Origin: Agrococcus casei LMG 22410
Lineage (GTDB): Bacteria > Actinomycetota > Actinomycetes > Actinomycetales > Microbacteriaceae
Reading direction: 5' to 3'
Length of the DNA stretch: 64,000 nucleotides
Assembly (NCBI RefSeq): GCF_900163565.1
Contig: NZ_FUHU01000028.1
Coordinates: 50,045-114,044, forward strand
The translations under genes and the position numbers were made by a program. Shown piece after piece: positions 16,943 through 26,196 of this stretch (the first letter of the stretch is position 1; each line of letters starts with the position of its first letter). The notes beneath the pieces were generated by a model. The model saw only the letters and a list, made by a program, of their open reading frames with translations, did not search any database and was not told where the DNA came from.

Positions 16943-19162
16943 CTACTCCTTGGCGTCGTCTTCGTCGTTGCCGACGAGGTCGAGCGAGAGCTTGCCGCGG
17001 TCGTCGATCTTGGTGATCTGGACCTCGATCTTCTGCCCCACCGAGACGACGTCTTCGACGCTCTCGATGCGCTTGCCGTCGTTGAGCGGGCGCATTGCCG
17101 TCACGTGCAGCAGGCCGTCGCGGCCCGGTGTGAGCGAGACGAAGGCACCGAACGACGCGATCTTGACGACCGTGCCGAGGTAGCGCTCTCCGACCTCGGG
17201 AACCAGCGGGTTCGCGATCGCGTTGATCGCCGAACGAGCTGCCTCTGCCGAAGGCCCGTCGACGGCGCCGATGTATACGGTGCCGTTGTCTTCGATCGAG
17301 ATGGTGGCGCCGGTCTCGTCCTGGATCTGGTTGATGACCTTGCCCTTGGGCCCGATGACCTCACCGATCTTGTCGACCGGAACCTGCACGCTGATGACGC
17401 GAGGCGCCGTGGGAGCCATCTCGTCGGGTGCGTCGATTGCCGAGTTCAGCACGTCGAGGATCGCTGCGCGAGCCTGCTTGGCCTGCGTCAGTGCGCCGGC
17501 CAGGACGCTCGCGGGGATTCCGTCGAGCTTCGTGTCGAGCTGGATCGCGGTGATGAACTCGCTTGTGCCGGCAACCTTGAAGTCCATGTCGCCGAGGGCG
17601 TCCTCGGCTCCGAGGATGTCGGTGAGAGCCGCGTAACGGGTCTCGCCGTCGACCTGGTCGGAGACGAGGCCCATGGCGATGCCTGCGACCGGTGCGCGCA
17701 GCGGCACTCCGGCGTTCAGCATCGAGAGGGTCGAAGCGCAGACCGAGCCCATCGAGGTCGAGCCGTTCGAGCTCAGTGCCTCGGAGACCTGGCGGATTGC
17801 GTAGGGGAACTCCTCGCGCGTGGGCAGCACCGGCATCAGGGCACGCTCTGCGAGCGCTCCGTGGCCGATCTCGCGACGCTTGGGGCTTCCGACGCGACCG
17901 GTCTCGCCAGTCGAGTAGGGCGGGAAGTTGTAGTGGTGCAGGTAGCGCTTGCTCTTGACCGGGTGCAGCGAGTCGATCTGCTGCTCAAGCTTGAGCATGT
18001 TCAGCGTGGTGACACCCATGATCTGGGTCTCGCCGCGCTGGAAGATCGCTGAGCCGTGCACGCGCGGAACAACCGCGACCTCGGCGTCGAGCGGGCGGAT
18101 GTCAGCGACACCGCGACCGTCCATGCGCACGCCGTCAGCGAAGATGTTGCCGCGAACGACCTGCTTCGTGACTGCCTTGTACGCAGCGGAAACCTGTCCG
18201 AGAACAGACTCGTCGAGTTCGCCTGCTTCGACGCGCTGCGCGATCTGGTCCTTGACCTGACCCTTGAGCTCGTCGTCGGCGTCCTGGCGCTCGATCTTGT
18301 CGGCGATCGTGTAGACCTTCTTGACACCCTCGAGAGCGAGGCTCTCGACTGCGGCGTATGCCTCGTCACCGTACGGCGGGAAGAGCGGGAATTCCTTCTG
18401 CTCCTTGGCTGCGGTCTTGGCGACCTCGGCCTGTGCCTCGATCAGCTGGCTGATGAACGGCTTCGAAGCCTCGAGACCGGCTGCCACGACCTCTTCGGTC
18501 GGCTTGGTCGCACCCGACTGGATCAGGTTCCAGGCGTTGTCGGTGGCCTCTGCTTCGACCATCATGATCGCGACGTCGCCGTCGTCAAGCTGACGACCGG
18601 CGACGACCATGCTGAAGACTGCGTCCTCGAGCTGGTCGTGCTTGGGGAATGCGACCCACTGGTCTTCGACGAGCGCGATGCGGACGCCGCCGATCGGGCC
18701 CGAGAACGGCAGACCCGAGAGCTGCGTCGACATCGATGCCGCGTTGATCGCGAGCACGTCGTAGAGCACGTTGGGCTCGATCGAGAGGACAGTCACGACG
18801 ACCTGAACCTCGTTGCGGACGCCCTCGGCGAACGACGGACGAAGCGGACGGTCGATCAGGCGGCACGCAAGGATCGCCTCGGTCGAGGGGCGGCCCTCGC
18901 GACGGAAGAAGCTTCCGGGGATCTGGCCGGCAGCGTACATGCGCTCTTCGACGTCGATGGTGAGCGGGAAGAAGTCGAAGTGCTCCTTCGGCTGCTTCGA
19001 GACGCTTGTCGCGCTCAGCAGCATGGTCTCGCCGTCAAGGTATGCGGCGGCTGATCCCTGTGCCTGCTGCGCAAGGCGGCCCGTCTCGAATCGGACGGTG
19101 CGGGTGCCGAACTTGCCGTTGTCGATGACGGCTTCGGCGAATGTGATCTCTGGACCCTCCAT
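16943..19162 (-). CDS. pnp: Polyribonucleotide nucleotidyltransferase (PNPase)
   Basis: A 739-residue phosphorolytic 3'-5' exoribonuclease that also synthesises RNA tails. Two RNase PH domains are followed by a KH domain ([17 protein letters not shown]) and an S1 domain ([15 protein letters not shown]), the full canonical set. AGGAG lies 7 nt upstream of the ATG. It is separated from rpsO, its usual upstream partner, by two plus-strand genes, and so must have its own promoter. Confidence 0.97.
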   Translation of the reverse strand: MEGPEITFAEAVIDNGKFGTRTVRFETGRLAQQAQGSAAAYLDGETMLLSATSVSKQPKEHFDFFPLTIDVEERMYAAGQIPGSFFRREGRPSTEAILACRLIDRPLRPSFAEGVRNEVQVVVTVLSIEPNVLYDVLAINAASMSTQLSGLPFSGPIGGVRIALVEDQWVAFPKHDQLEDAVFSMVVAGRQLDDGDVAIMMVEAEATDNAWNLIQSGATKPTEEVVAAGLEASKPFISQLIEAQAEVAKTAAKEQKEFPLFPPYGDEAYAAVESLALEGVKKVYTIADKIERQDADDELKGQVKDQIAQRVEAGELDESVLGQVSAAYKAVTKQVVRGNIFADGVRMDGRGVADIRPLDAEVAVVPRVHGSAIFQRGETQIMGVTTLNMLKLEQQIDSLHPVKSKRYLHHYNFPPYSTGETGRVGSPKRREIGHGALAERALMPVLPTREEFPYAIRQVSEALSSNGSTSMGSVCASTLSMLNAGVPLRAPVAGIAMGLVSDQVDGETRYAALTDILGAEDALGDMDFKVAGTSEFITAIQLDTKLDGIPASVLAGALTQAKQARAAILDVLNSAIDAPDEMAPTAPRVISVQVPVDKIGEVIGPKGKVINQIQDETGATISIEDNGTVYIGAVDGPSAEAARSAINAIANPLVPEVGERYLGTVVKIASFGAFVSLTPGRDGLLHVTAMRPLNDGKRIESVEDVVSVGQKIEVQITKIDDRGKLSLDLVGNDEDDAKE

Positions 19163-19335
19163 AGGGTCACTCCTCTCTGCAGGTGCGCAAGAAGCGCACG
19201 AATGCTGTCCTGCGCTGCAAAGAGGTGGCCATCAGTGGCGAGTCTCGAGGTCTGTGACTCGGGAATCGCCACCAACGACCAGCTGCTTCGCACGCGCGCA
19301 GGTGCGACCGATGCCGGTCGCCTGCCATGAGCCTA
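19163..19335 (-). promoter_or_regulatory. Structured 5' leader and probable promoter of pnp
   Basis: TAGGCT at 19330-19335 (minus strand) is a good -10 candidate, giving a leader of about 160 nt. Within it are a 6-bp hairpin with a 5-nt loop (19183-19199, GTGCGC/GCGCAC arms) and a larger stem with 7-bp arms at 19235-19241 and 19266-19272. In E. coli, PNPase autoregulates through a stem-loop in the pnp leader; whether these structures do the same is inference. Confidence 0.4.
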
Positions 19336-19418
19336 CCAAGGATGCACCGAATCGCTCAGCAATCGCCCGAGAAACGTGCGTAGCCTTTCCAAGACGACCG
19401 ATACAAGAGGGAGACGGT

Positions 19419-20528
19419 GTGAACGAGCAGCTGCGAATCAACCCGGATGCGTACACGCGTCCGGTCAGCGCTGACGACCGTCGCGAGTACGGCCACGACA
19501 GCTCACCGCTGGCCTGGATCGTTGCCGGGATCACGTTCGTCGTCCTCACGCTCCTCCTCGGATCGCTCTTCCTGCACGCTGACAACCGGCTGTGGCTCTG
19601 GCTGCTGGCGGCTGGCATCGCGGCTACGGTCTCGATCACGACCCTTGTCTTCATGGTGCTGCCCGACAAGCGGGGCATCCGCAGCAGGCGGTTCGCGGCA
19701 GAGCACGGCTTCGTCTATGCGCTGTCGACCGGGGGCAGCGGCATGCAGGGCGTGCTCTTCGAGGGCGGAACAAAGCGCCATACGAAGCACGCGTTCAGCC
19801 TGCCCGGCGGCGTCGTGGTGTCGGACTTCGAGTTCGAGCCCTCCGGCAGCAATGCGACGGTCACCTGGCGATACATCGAGCTTCCGCTCCCCCGCATGCT
19901 GCCCCACCTGGTGCTCGATGCCACGAGCAACAACGGGCTCTTCGGCACGAACCTGCCGCAGTGGCTCGCGCAGAGCCAGCGCATCTCGCTCGAAGGAGAC
20001 TTCAACCAGCACTTCGCGCTCTACGCCCCGCGGGGCTACGACTTCGATGTGCGATACCTGCTGCCGCCCGACAGCATGGCCCTCCTGATCGACAATCTCG
20101 CGCAGTTCGACGTCGAGTTCTTCGGCGACCGCATGCGCATCGTCACGAAGGGCGGATGGCCGCACGGCGACCCGCAGACGTGGCAGTTCGTCGAGTGGGT
20201 CGTGAATGTGCTGTGGCCGCACTTCTGGCAGAGCACGATCCGCTATGAGGATGCTCGTGCGCACCACCTGCAGCAGCCCGTCCGCAGGGCGGAGACGCAG
20301 GCTGCCCCCGCACCCGGCGACGACCAGGATCCAGTCGAGCGATTCCGAGAGCAGTGGGAGCGCGGCGAGCACATGTCGGCGAACGCCCATGCAGCGCCGA
20401 GCTCAGCCGGATCAGTGGCGCCTTCGGGGCGAAAGCTCAGTCGATCCCCCTGGAAGACCGTGCTCAGCGCCGTCGCCTCGATCACCATGGTCGTGGTCTT
20501 GTCGGTGCTGTGGTTTCTGAACCGCTGA
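19419..20528 (+). CDS. Membrane protein of unknown function, paralogue A
   Basis: A 369-residue protein with two N-terminal membrane segments (about 31-53 and 59-80), a soluble core of some 260 residues and a C-terminal membrane segment (about 346-366). The core carries NGLFGTNLP, LEGDF, FALYAPRGY and LLPPDSMALLIDNL, all shared with the next gene. The GTG at 19419 has GAGGGA 7 nt upstream. No catalytic motif or named family is visible. It sits with its paralogue, on the opposite strand, between rpsO and pnp. Confidence 0.8.
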   Translation: MNEQLRINPDAYTRPVSADDRREYGHDSSPLAWIVAGITFVVLTLLLGSLFLHADNRLWLWLLAAGIAATVSITTLVFMVLPDKRGIRSRRFAAEHGFVYALSTGGSGMQGVLFEGGTKRHTKHAFSLPGGVVVSDFEFEPSGSNATVTWRYIELPLPRMLPHLVLDATSNNGLFGTNLPQWLAQSQRISLEGDFNQHFALYAPRGYDFDVRYLLPPDSMALLIDNLAQFDVEFFGDRMRIVTKGGWPHGDPQTWQFVEWVVNVLWPHFWQSTIRYEDARAHHLQQPVRRAETQAAPAPGDDQDPVERFREQWERGEHMSANAHAAPSSAGSVAPSGRKLSRSPWKTVLSAVASITMVVVLSVLWFLNR

Positions 20529-20647
20529 AGACACCGCGCCCGCACCCCTGGCTCAGCAATGCCACAGCGGGTGTGCGGCAGACTTGATCAGGCCCGAGAC
20601 GTCGGCATCAGCCGACCGGGCGCAACCATGCTGAGCACGGAGGAGCC

Positions 20648-21682
20648 ATGCAGCCGTTCAGGATCGACACATCACCGCTGACTGCGCCGGTGACTGCAGA
20701 AGACAAGCATCGCTATCGGGCCCACAGGTCGTCGACGGCGACGCGGATCTTCACTGCGCTTGGAGCTTCCATGATCCCGATCGTGGTCGCGCTGGTGGCG
20801 CTCATGGTGATCAGGACTGTGTTCGGCAGCCTTCCGACTGCGATCCTCCTCGGCATCGCAGCGGTCGCCCTCGGACTGGCCGCACTGCTCTTCGTCGGCG
20901 TATTCCGGGGCGGACCTTCGCGCATTCAGAAGCTCAAGTTCGCTGAGCGCAACGGATTCGTCTTTCACCAGAATGAGCCTCCTCAGCGGCTGCGAGGCGT
21001 GCTCTTCGGCACCGGCGGCTCGAGGACGAACCATAATGTGTTCCAGATGCACGGCAACGTGCGGCTCGGCAGCTACAGCTACACGACAGGATCCGGCAAG
21101 AGCCGCACGACGCACCACTGGCGCTATGTTGAGGTTCCGCTGCCACGCAACATGCCGAACCTCGTGCTCGACTCGAAGGACAACGACGGACTGTTCGGCA
21201 CGAACCTGCCCGTGCGTCTCAGCCGCAGCCAGCAGATCGAGCTCGAAGGCGACTTCAACGAGTCCTTCGCCCTGTTTGCGCCGCAAGGGTACGGCGTGGA
21301 TGTCCGGTACGTGCTCCCCCCAGACACCATGGCACTGCTGATCGACAACCTGAGCACGTTCGACCTCGAGTTCATCGACGACCGCCTGATGATCATCACA
21401 ACCGGCAGCTGGGACGTCCACGACGATGCGCCGTGGCGGTTCGCGGAGTGGGTCGTGAATGTGCTCCACCCCCATATCGTCGACCGGACAGACAGATACG
21501 TCGACGACCGCGCGGCTCAGATGGCGACGCCTGCGCACGGCCAGCAGACGAACCAGTCCTTCCACGAGAGGGGCACTGTCAGCAGCTCCGGGAAGCGCCT
21601 GAAGCGCAGCTTCCCTGTGGTCAGCGTCGTCTTCTTCGTGGTCATCGCCGCAGTCGTCTTCCTCCCGCGACTGCTCTCCTGA
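20648..21682 (+). CDS. Membrane protein of unknown function, paralogue B
   Basis: A 344-residue protein with the same layout as the upstream gene: two N-terminal membrane segments (about 38-60 and 62-86), a soluble core and a C-terminal membrane segment (about 323-343). Shared motifs are DGLFGTNLP, LEGDFN, FALFAPQGY, LPPDTMALLIDNL and EWVVNVLHPH. GGAGGAG precedes the ATG. The 119-nt gap between the two genes suggests a separate promoter or a processed message. The pair is clearly an ancient tandem duplication, not a recent one, since identity is concentrated in the core. Confidence 0.8.
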   Translation: MQPFRIDTSPLTAPVTAEDKHRYRAHRSSTATRIFTALGASMIPIVVALVALMVIRTVFGSLPTAILLGIAAVALGLAALLFVGVFRGGPSRIQKLKFAERNGFVFHQNEPPQRLRGVLFGTGGSRTNHNVFQMHGNVRLGSYSYTTGSGKSRTTHHWRYVEVPLPRNMPNLVLDSKDNDGLFGTNLPVRLSRSQQIELEGDFNESFALFAPQGYGVDVRYVLPPDTMALLIDNLSTFDLEFIDDRLMIITTGSWDVHDDAPWRFAEWVVNVLHPHIVDRTDRYVDDRAAQMATPAHGQQTNQSFHERGTVSSSGKRLKRSFPVVSVVFFVVIAAVVFLPRLLS

Positions 21683-21695
21683 TCCAGCAGCAGCA

Positions 21696-21729
21696 AAGCG
21701 GCGGATGACCCGAAGGTCATCCGCCGCTT
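21696..21729. terminator. Bidirectional terminator between paralogue B and rpsO
   Basis: A perfect 15-bp inverted repeat (arms 21696-21710 and 21715-21729) around a 4-nt loop. Read from the rpsO side the loop is C(TTCG)G, the very stable UUCG tetraloop; read from the plus strand it is CGAA. It lies between two converging genes and can serve both. There is only a weak T-run on either side, as is common in actinobacteria. Confidence 0.85.
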
Positions 21730-21745
21730 CTGTCTCTGACTCGTC

Positions 21746-22015
21746 TTATCGACGGAGTCCGAGGCGCTCGATCAGTGCACGGTAGCGCCCGATGTCGGTC
21801 GACTGGAGGTAACCCAGCAGGCGACGGCGCTGGCCGACGAGGAGCAGCAGGCCACGACGCGAGTGGTGGTCGTGCTTGTGGCCCTTGAGGTGCTCGGTGA
21901 GGTCTTTGATGCGACGCGTGAGGATCGCAACCTGCACCTCGGGGCTTCCGGTGTCACCCTCGTGGGTGGCGAACTCGGCAACGATTTCCTGCTTCTGTTC
22001 AGTGGTGAGGCTCAT
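21746..22015 (-). CDS. rpsO: 30S ribosomal protein S15
   Basis: An 89-residue protein, exactly the usual S15 length, with the conserved [17 protein letters not shown] and [14 protein letters not shown] (here [17 protein letters not shown]) rRNA-contact segments. It binds 16S rRNA early in 30S assembly. AAAGGA lies upstream of the ATG at 22015; the frame remains open upstream but into the GC-rich leader. Confidence 0.97.
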   Translation of the reverse strand: MSLTTEQKQEIVAEFATHEGDTGSPEVQVAILTRRIKDLTEHLKGHKHDHHSRRGLLLLVGQRRRLLGYLQSTDIGRYRALIERLGLRR

Positions 22016-22100
22016 GGAGCGTCCTTTCCGTCGCTGCGCGGCGCAGCTGCCGGTCTGCAGCTGCTCTCTGATTCCGCGGCCGATACACGGCAACCTGCCA

Positions 22101-22130
22101 ATGCTACCACCGAGTCGCCGTCGGCACCAA
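22101..22130 (-). promoter_or_regulatory. Promoter of rpsO
   Basis: TTGGTG (22125-22130) and TAGCAT (22101-22106) on the minus strand are separated by 18 nt. The start would fall near 22094, leaving a leader of about 80 nt that is rich in GCAGC/GCTGC complementarity. S15 often autoregulates through its leader, but no specific known leader fold can be recognised by eye. Confidence 0.5.
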
Positions 22131-22145
22131 CAGCGCCAGCGGGCG

Positions 22146-23423
22146 TCAGGGGCGCTGCTGCGGGTGGCGGTGCGGGTAGGAGCGGCCGGCACCCGTGAAG
22201 TACTCGTCACCGAAGTGCGCGGGGCTGCTGACCGATGCGAGCGCTCCTCCCGGAGCTCCCATCTGCGCGTTGCCGTGCGAGCGCTGCAGCAGCGACTGCC
22301 GCAGCTCGGTGAAGCGGGCGATCGAGTCGGCCTCGTGCCCCTGGTGCTCGCGGAACGAGCGGCCGGTCACAGCACGCTGGCGGTTGAACGCGAGCCTCGT
22401 TGCGGCGTAGATGTAGCGTCGCATCTCGGCCTTCACGCCGTTTCGTCGCGCCCAGCGCATCAGCTGACTGCGACCCTGCCCGCCCGAGAGCCGATGCACC
22501 TCTTCAGGCGAGAGCCAACCGGCCCTCGAGTAGTCGAGGAGGCGTTCACGAGTCAGCTTCGCCTCGCTTCTGCGAAGCATGAGCACGAGAAGGGCCGCGC
22601 CGATTGCGATGGGCACCTGAATGATGAAGTACGAGATGAAGAAGCTGTTGCCGAGCAGCAGCGAGCTTCCGTTCCAGAGTGCGTGCAGGAACGTCGATAT
22701 CGCCCAGCCCGCGGGGAACATCACGAGCGCCCAGATCCGCGACTTGTGAGCGACCAGGCCCATCATCAGGCCGAATCCGAGAGCCGTGAAGATCGCGTGC
22801 GTCAGCGGGCTCATGATGCCGCGGACGACGAAGATCAGGCTTGCGTCGCCCGCCTCGATGTACGACCCGCTGAAGTACTGGATGTTCTCGGTGTACGCGA
22901 ATCCGGCGGCGCTCAGGCCAGCGATCACCATGCCGTCGATCGGCCCGTCGAGCTGGCGTCTCATGAACAGGAAGATGAACAGCAGCGGAATGGCCTTGGC
23001 GAACTCCTCCACAACCGGGGCCTGGATCACGGTTCCGTAGAACTCGAGCTGAGGCTTGGTCTGGATGATCCCGCCGCCGACGAGGAGCCCTGTCGCGATC
23101 TCGGCGATCAGCAGCGTCAGGAGAATGGCTCCGACGCCTCCCCAGAGCAGCGTCGCGACCTTGATGAGCAGCGGCTCGGGCTCCCACTTGTCGATCGCGT
23201 GCAGCGCCCAGACGACGAAGGCCAGCGGGACAAGTGCCAGGATGCTCGAGAGCACCTGATACGAGACCCGCTGGCCTTCGGCGTCGCTGAGGTACAGCAC
23301 CACGACTGGCGTCAGCAGCACCAGCACCACCACGAATGCAACGGTCAGCCAGAGGCTGAGCTTCCGTGAGGAGTCGGTGTGACGGGTGGCCGGGAGCGTG
23401 ACGTTGTTGCTCTGCACGTTCAT
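22146..23423 (-). CDS. PrsW-family intramembrane metalloprotease
   Basis: A 425-residue protein with about eight membrane segments between residues 25 and 285. The PrsW active-site motifs are present in order: EEFAK (EE at 139-140), GFAYTEN (E179), SPLTHA (H209) and FLHALWN (H247). The family cleaves anti-sigma factors such as RsiW in Bacillus. The C-terminal 130 residues are soluble and basic, ending in a His/Arg/Pro-rich tail. A TACGCT hexamer 7 nt upstream of the ATG marks a likely leaderless promoter. The substrate here is unknown. Confidence 0.9.
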   Translation of the reverse strand: MNVQSNNVTLPATRHTDSSRKLSLWLTVAFVVVLVLLTPVVVLYLSDAEGQRVSYQVLSSILALVPLAFVVWALHAIDKWEPEPLLIKVATLLWGGVGAILLTLLIAEIATGLLVGGGIIQTKPQLEFYGTVIQAPVVEEFAKAIPLLFIFLFMRRQLDGPIDGMVIAGLSAAGFAYTENIQYFSGSYIEAGDASLIFVVRGIMSPLTHAIFTALGFGLMMGLVAHKSRIWALVMFPAGWAISTFLHALWNGSSLLLGNSFFISYFIIQVPIAIGAALLVLMLRRSEAKLTRERLLDYSRAGWLSPEEVHRLSGGQGRSQLMRWARRNGVKAEMRRYIYAATRLAFNRQRAVTGRSFREHQGHEADSIARFTELRQSLLQRSHGNAQMGAPGGALASVSSPAHFGDEYFTGAGRSYPHRHPQQRP

Positions 23424-23430
23424 GCCTGCA

Positions 23431-23436
23431 AGCGTA
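23431..23436 (-). promoter_or_regulatory. -10 element of the PrsW gene (leaderless)
   Basis: TACGCT on the minus strand, 7 nt upstream of the ATG at 23423; there is no RBS. Confidence 0.5.
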
Positions 23437-23476
23437 CGTTCCCGGCCCGGTGAATCAGCTGAATGTCACCCGAACG

Positions 23477-24961
23477 TCAGCCGCGAACAATCGGGATGCT
23501 CTGCGTCACCGGCTGGGGCGAGCTCAGTCGCGAGGGCTGCAGCAGCTTCTCGACGTCGGCGCGCTCCATCAGACCCGAGTCGACGACGAGGTCGATGATC
23601 GAGTGGTGACCCGTGAGCGCCTTGTGCGCGAGCTCAGCGCTCGCAACGTAGCCGATGTACGGGGTGAGCGCGGTGACGACACCGACGCTTGTTCCGACCA
23701 TCTGGCTGAGACGCTCGCGGTTGACCTCGATGCCGTCGACGCAGTTCACGCGCAGCGTGAGGCAGCTCTGCGTCAGCCAGTGCAGGCTCTGCAGCAGGGA
23801 GTGGGCGATGACCGGCTCGAATGCGTTGAGCTGCAGCTGGCCAGCCTCTGAAGCCATCGTGACGGTGACGTCAGCACCGATGACGGCGAACGCAACCTGG
23901 TTGACAGCCTCGGGGATGACGGGGTTGACTTTGCCGGGCATGATCGACGATCCCGCCTGCTTCGCGGGGAGCGCGAGCTCGCCGAAGCCAGCCTGGGGTC
24001 CGCTCGAGAGCAGACGGAGGTCGTTGCAGATCTTCGAGAGCTTGGCTGCGAAGCGCTTGAGCGCTGCCGAGAGGCGCATGAATACGCCGGTGTCGCTCGT
24101 GGCCTCGATGAGGTCGGTCGCCGTGACGATCGGGAGGCCTGTGATCTCGGACAGGTGGCGGGCTGCCGCCGCTGCATAGCGGGGGTCAGCGGTGATGCCG
24201 GTGCCGATCGCGGTCGCGCCGAGGTTGACCTCGCTGAGCGCCGGGATGATCTGCTCGAAACGCTGGAGCTCCTCCCGAAGGGTGTTCGCCCATCCGCCCA
24301 TCTCCTGTCCGACGGTCATCGGCACTGCGTCCTGCATCTGCGTGCGGCCGACCTTGAGGACGTCGGAGAACTCCTTCGACTTCGCTTCGAACGAGCCGAT
24401 CAGCTGCTCGAGCTCGTCGTGGAGACGACGCACCGTGAAGGCCATCGCGACCTTGATCGAAGTCGGGTAGGTGTCGTTGGTCGACTGCGAGCGGTTCACG
24501 TCGTCGATGGGGTGGAAGTGCTTGTAGTCGCCCTTCTCGTGCCCGAGCATCTCGAGGCACACGTTGGCGATGACCTCGTTCGTGTTCATGTTGGTGCTCG
24601 TTCCGGCACCGCCCTGGATCACGCCGACCTTGAACTGGTCGTGGAACTCGCCGTCGATGATGCGCGCAGCGGCCTTGTCGATGAGCTCTGCCTTGTCGGC
24701 GGGCAGCGAACCGATCTCATTGTTGGATCGTGCGCAAGCCTGCTTCACCATCGCCAGGGCACGAACAAGGTCACCGTAGACCGAGATCGAGCGTCCTGTG
24801 ATCGGGAAGTTCTCAAGCGCTCGCTGCGTGTGGATTCCGTAGTAGGCATCCTCCGGCACTGCAAGCTCGCCGAGCGAGTCGCGCTCGATGCGGGTCGGAC
24901 CCGTCACCTCGTGCTCGCCGATGCGTGCGGGGTCGAGCTTGTAGTCAGGAATATCGGTCAT
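23477..24961 (-). CDS. aspA: Aspartate ammonia-lyase (aspartase)
   Basis: A 494-residue enzyme of the fumarase/aspartase superfamily that deaminates aspartate to fumarate. The signature loop is GSSIMPGKVNPVIPE; the PVIPE continuation is typical of aspartases, where class II fumarases have PTQ. VGRTQMQDAVPMTVGQE and GGAGTSTNMNTNEV are also aspartase-like. GAGG lies 7 nt upstream of the ATG. It follows the nitrilase-family gene on the same strand after 42 nt. Confidence 0.9.
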   Translation of the reverse strand: MTDIPDYKLDPARIGEHEVTGPTRIERDSLGELAVPEDAYYGIHTQRALENFPITGRSISVYGDLVRALAMVKQACARSNNEIGSLPADKAELIDKAAARIIDGEFHDQFKVGVIQGGAGTSTNMNTNEVIANVCLEMLGHEKGDYKHFHPIDDVNRSQSTNDTYPTSIKVAMAFTVRRLHDELEQLIGSFEAKSKEFSDVLKVGRTQMQDAVPMTVGQEMGGWANTLREELQRFEQIIPALSEVNLGATAIGTGITADPRYAAAAARHLSEITGLPIVTATDLIEATSDTGVFMRLSAALKRFAAKLSKICNDLRLLSSGPQAGFGELALPAKQAGSSIMPGKVNPVIPEAVNQVAFAVIGADVTVTMASEAGQLQLNAFEPVIAHSLLQSLHWLTQSCLTLRVNCVDGIEVNRERLSQMVGTSVGVVTALTPYIGYVASAELAHKALTGHHSIIDLVVDSGLMERADVEKLLQPSRLSSPQPVTQSIPIVRG

Positions 24962-25003
24962 TTTCTGGCCTCATTGCCTCTCTGCGGAAGGGATCATGCG
25001 GTA

Positions 25004-25807
25004 CTAGGCTAACGCCTTCGGAGACACTTCGTAGCGCCTCAGGCTCACCGACGGATTCGCGCTGCGGACGCGGGCCACCTCACCAGACGACAGTTGGGTT
25101 CTCACGATGGCTTCGGGCGCGTCTCCGGCGGCGGCGATGGCGACTCCGCGAGGGTCGAAGGCCGTCGTGTGCCCCACGCCGAGGGGCGGCGCGACGTCGA
25201 CGGCAAGAACATACGAGGTGTTCTCGATTGCGCGCGCTGATGCGAGCGTGAGCCACTGCTGCTCCTTGAGTGATCCGGGCACCCAGTCGGCAGGAATCAC
25301 GATGGTCTCGGCGCCGCGGTCGACGAGCCTGCGGGTCGTCTCGGGGAACCTGAGGTCGTAGCAGGTCTGCAGACCGATCGGCGCTCCGGCGACGTCGATG
25401 ACCGCAGCCTGCTCTGCGCTGCCCGCGCTGGCCCAGTCGGATTCGCCTCCGCCGAACGAGTCGTAGAGATGCACCTTGCGGTAGGTCGCTGCGACTGCGC
25501 CAGCAGTGCAGGCGACGAGCGTGTTGAAGACGCGGTCGCCGTCGCGCTCGAGCATGCCCGCGATGACCGTCGCCTCAGTCTCAGCCGACATCTCGCGCAG
25601 CGCCGTGACGAACTGCCCGTCGACGGCCTCGGCAGCATCGGCCGCCGTGACGTCCAGGCGCTCGCTCAGGTGCTGCGAGTACTCCGGGAACACGATCAGA
25701 TCGGCGTCGGATGCGGTTCTTGCGAGGTCATAGACCCTCGCAGTGTTGTCAGCGGGGTTCTCTTGCGGCTGCCACTGCACCATGGCGACGTCGAGGCGAT
25801 AGTCCAT
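25004..25807 (-). CDS. Carbon-nitrogen hydrolase (nitrilase superfamily amidase)
   Basis: A 267-residue protein with the Glu-Lys-Cys catalytic triad of the nitrilase superfamily: E42 in FPEYSQ, K111 in YRKVHLYD, C149 in LQTCYDLRFPE. The motif set resembles the omega-amidase/Nit group that hydrolyses small amides such as deaminated glutathione, but the substrate is not certain. The ATG at 25807 is chosen because TACCAT lies 6 nt upstream and no frame upstream encodes family sequence. Confidence 0.88.
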   Translation of the reverse strand: MDYRLDVAMVQWQPQENPADNTARVYDLARTASDADLIVFPEYSQHLSERLDVTAADAAEAVDGQFVTALREMSAETEATVIAGMLERDGDRVFNTLVACTAGAVAATYRKVHLYDSFGGGESDWASAGSAEQAAVIDVAGAPIGLQTCYDLRFPETTRRLVDRGAETIVIPADWVPGSLKEQQWLTLASARAIENTSYVLAVDVAPPLGVGHTTAFDPRGVAIAAAGDAPEAIVRTQLSSGEVARVRSANPSVSLRRYEVSPKALA

Positions 25808-25813
25808 GTGGCA

Positions 25814-25819
25814 ATGGTA
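25814..25819 (-). promoter_or_regulatory. -10 element of the nitrilase-family gene (leaderless)
   Basis: TACCAT on the minus strand, 6 nt upstream of the ATG. It lies within the 37-nt gap to the divergent thiamine-binding gene. Confidence 0.5.
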
Positions 25820-25844
25820 ATGGGGCGCATGTTTGACTGGCCTC

Positions 25845-26156
25845 ATGCTTGCAGCCTTCTCAGTAGCCCCGTCCGTGTCGCAGCCCGGCGGCCACGTCCA
25901 CAACGCAGTCGCCGCGGCTGTCGAAGTGGTTCGCGCATCCGGACTCCCCCATCGCACCGATGCGATGTTCACCACCATCGAGGGCGAATGGGATGAGGTG
26001 TTCGACATCATCAAGCGCGCGACTGACGCCGTGCTCGAAGCGAGCCCGCGCGCGTCGCTCGTGATCAAGGCAGACATCCGCCCGGGAGCCACGGGCGAGA
26101 TGGAGGCAAAGCTCGATCGACTCGAGTCGGCAGTGGACGCTCGCCGCACCGACTGA
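25845..26156 (+). CDS. MTH1187/YkoF-like thiamine-binding protein
   Basis: A 103-residue protein of the MTH1187 (DUF77) family, an alpha/beta ferredoxin-like fold that binds thiamine or a related ligand. Family features are the N-terminal strand LAAFSVAPSV, GHVHNAVAAAVEVVRASGL, TTIEGEWDEVFDIIKRA and the C-terminal strand SLVIKADIRPG. The start at 25845 gives the usual family N-terminus. It is divergent from the nitrilase-family gene. Confidence 0.85.
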   Translation: MLAAFSVAPSVSQPGGHVHNAVAAAVEVVRASGLPHRTDAMFTTIEGEWDEVFDIIKRATDAVLEASPRASLVIKADIRPGATGEMEAKLDRLESAVDARRTD

Positions 26157-26184
26157 TCTTCAGAAGACACTCAACCCCACGGCC

Positions 26185-26190
26185 TACCAT
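26185..26190 (+). promoter_or_regulatory. -10 element of the secreted protease gene (leaderless)
   Basis: TACCAT, 6 nt upstream of the ATG at 26197, in the 40-nt gap after the thiamine-binding gene. Confidence 0.5.
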
Positions 26191-26196
26191 CTGGGC

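Noticed and set aside
20529..20647. Terminator between the two paralogous membrane genes
   Set aside because: CCGCACCC and GGGTGTGCGG can pair only with a bulge and a long loop, and no T-run follows; too weak to call.
23477..24961. Class II fumarase for the aspartase gene
   Set aside because: The loop GSSIMPGKVNPVIPE is of the aspartase type; fumarases have PTQ at this point.
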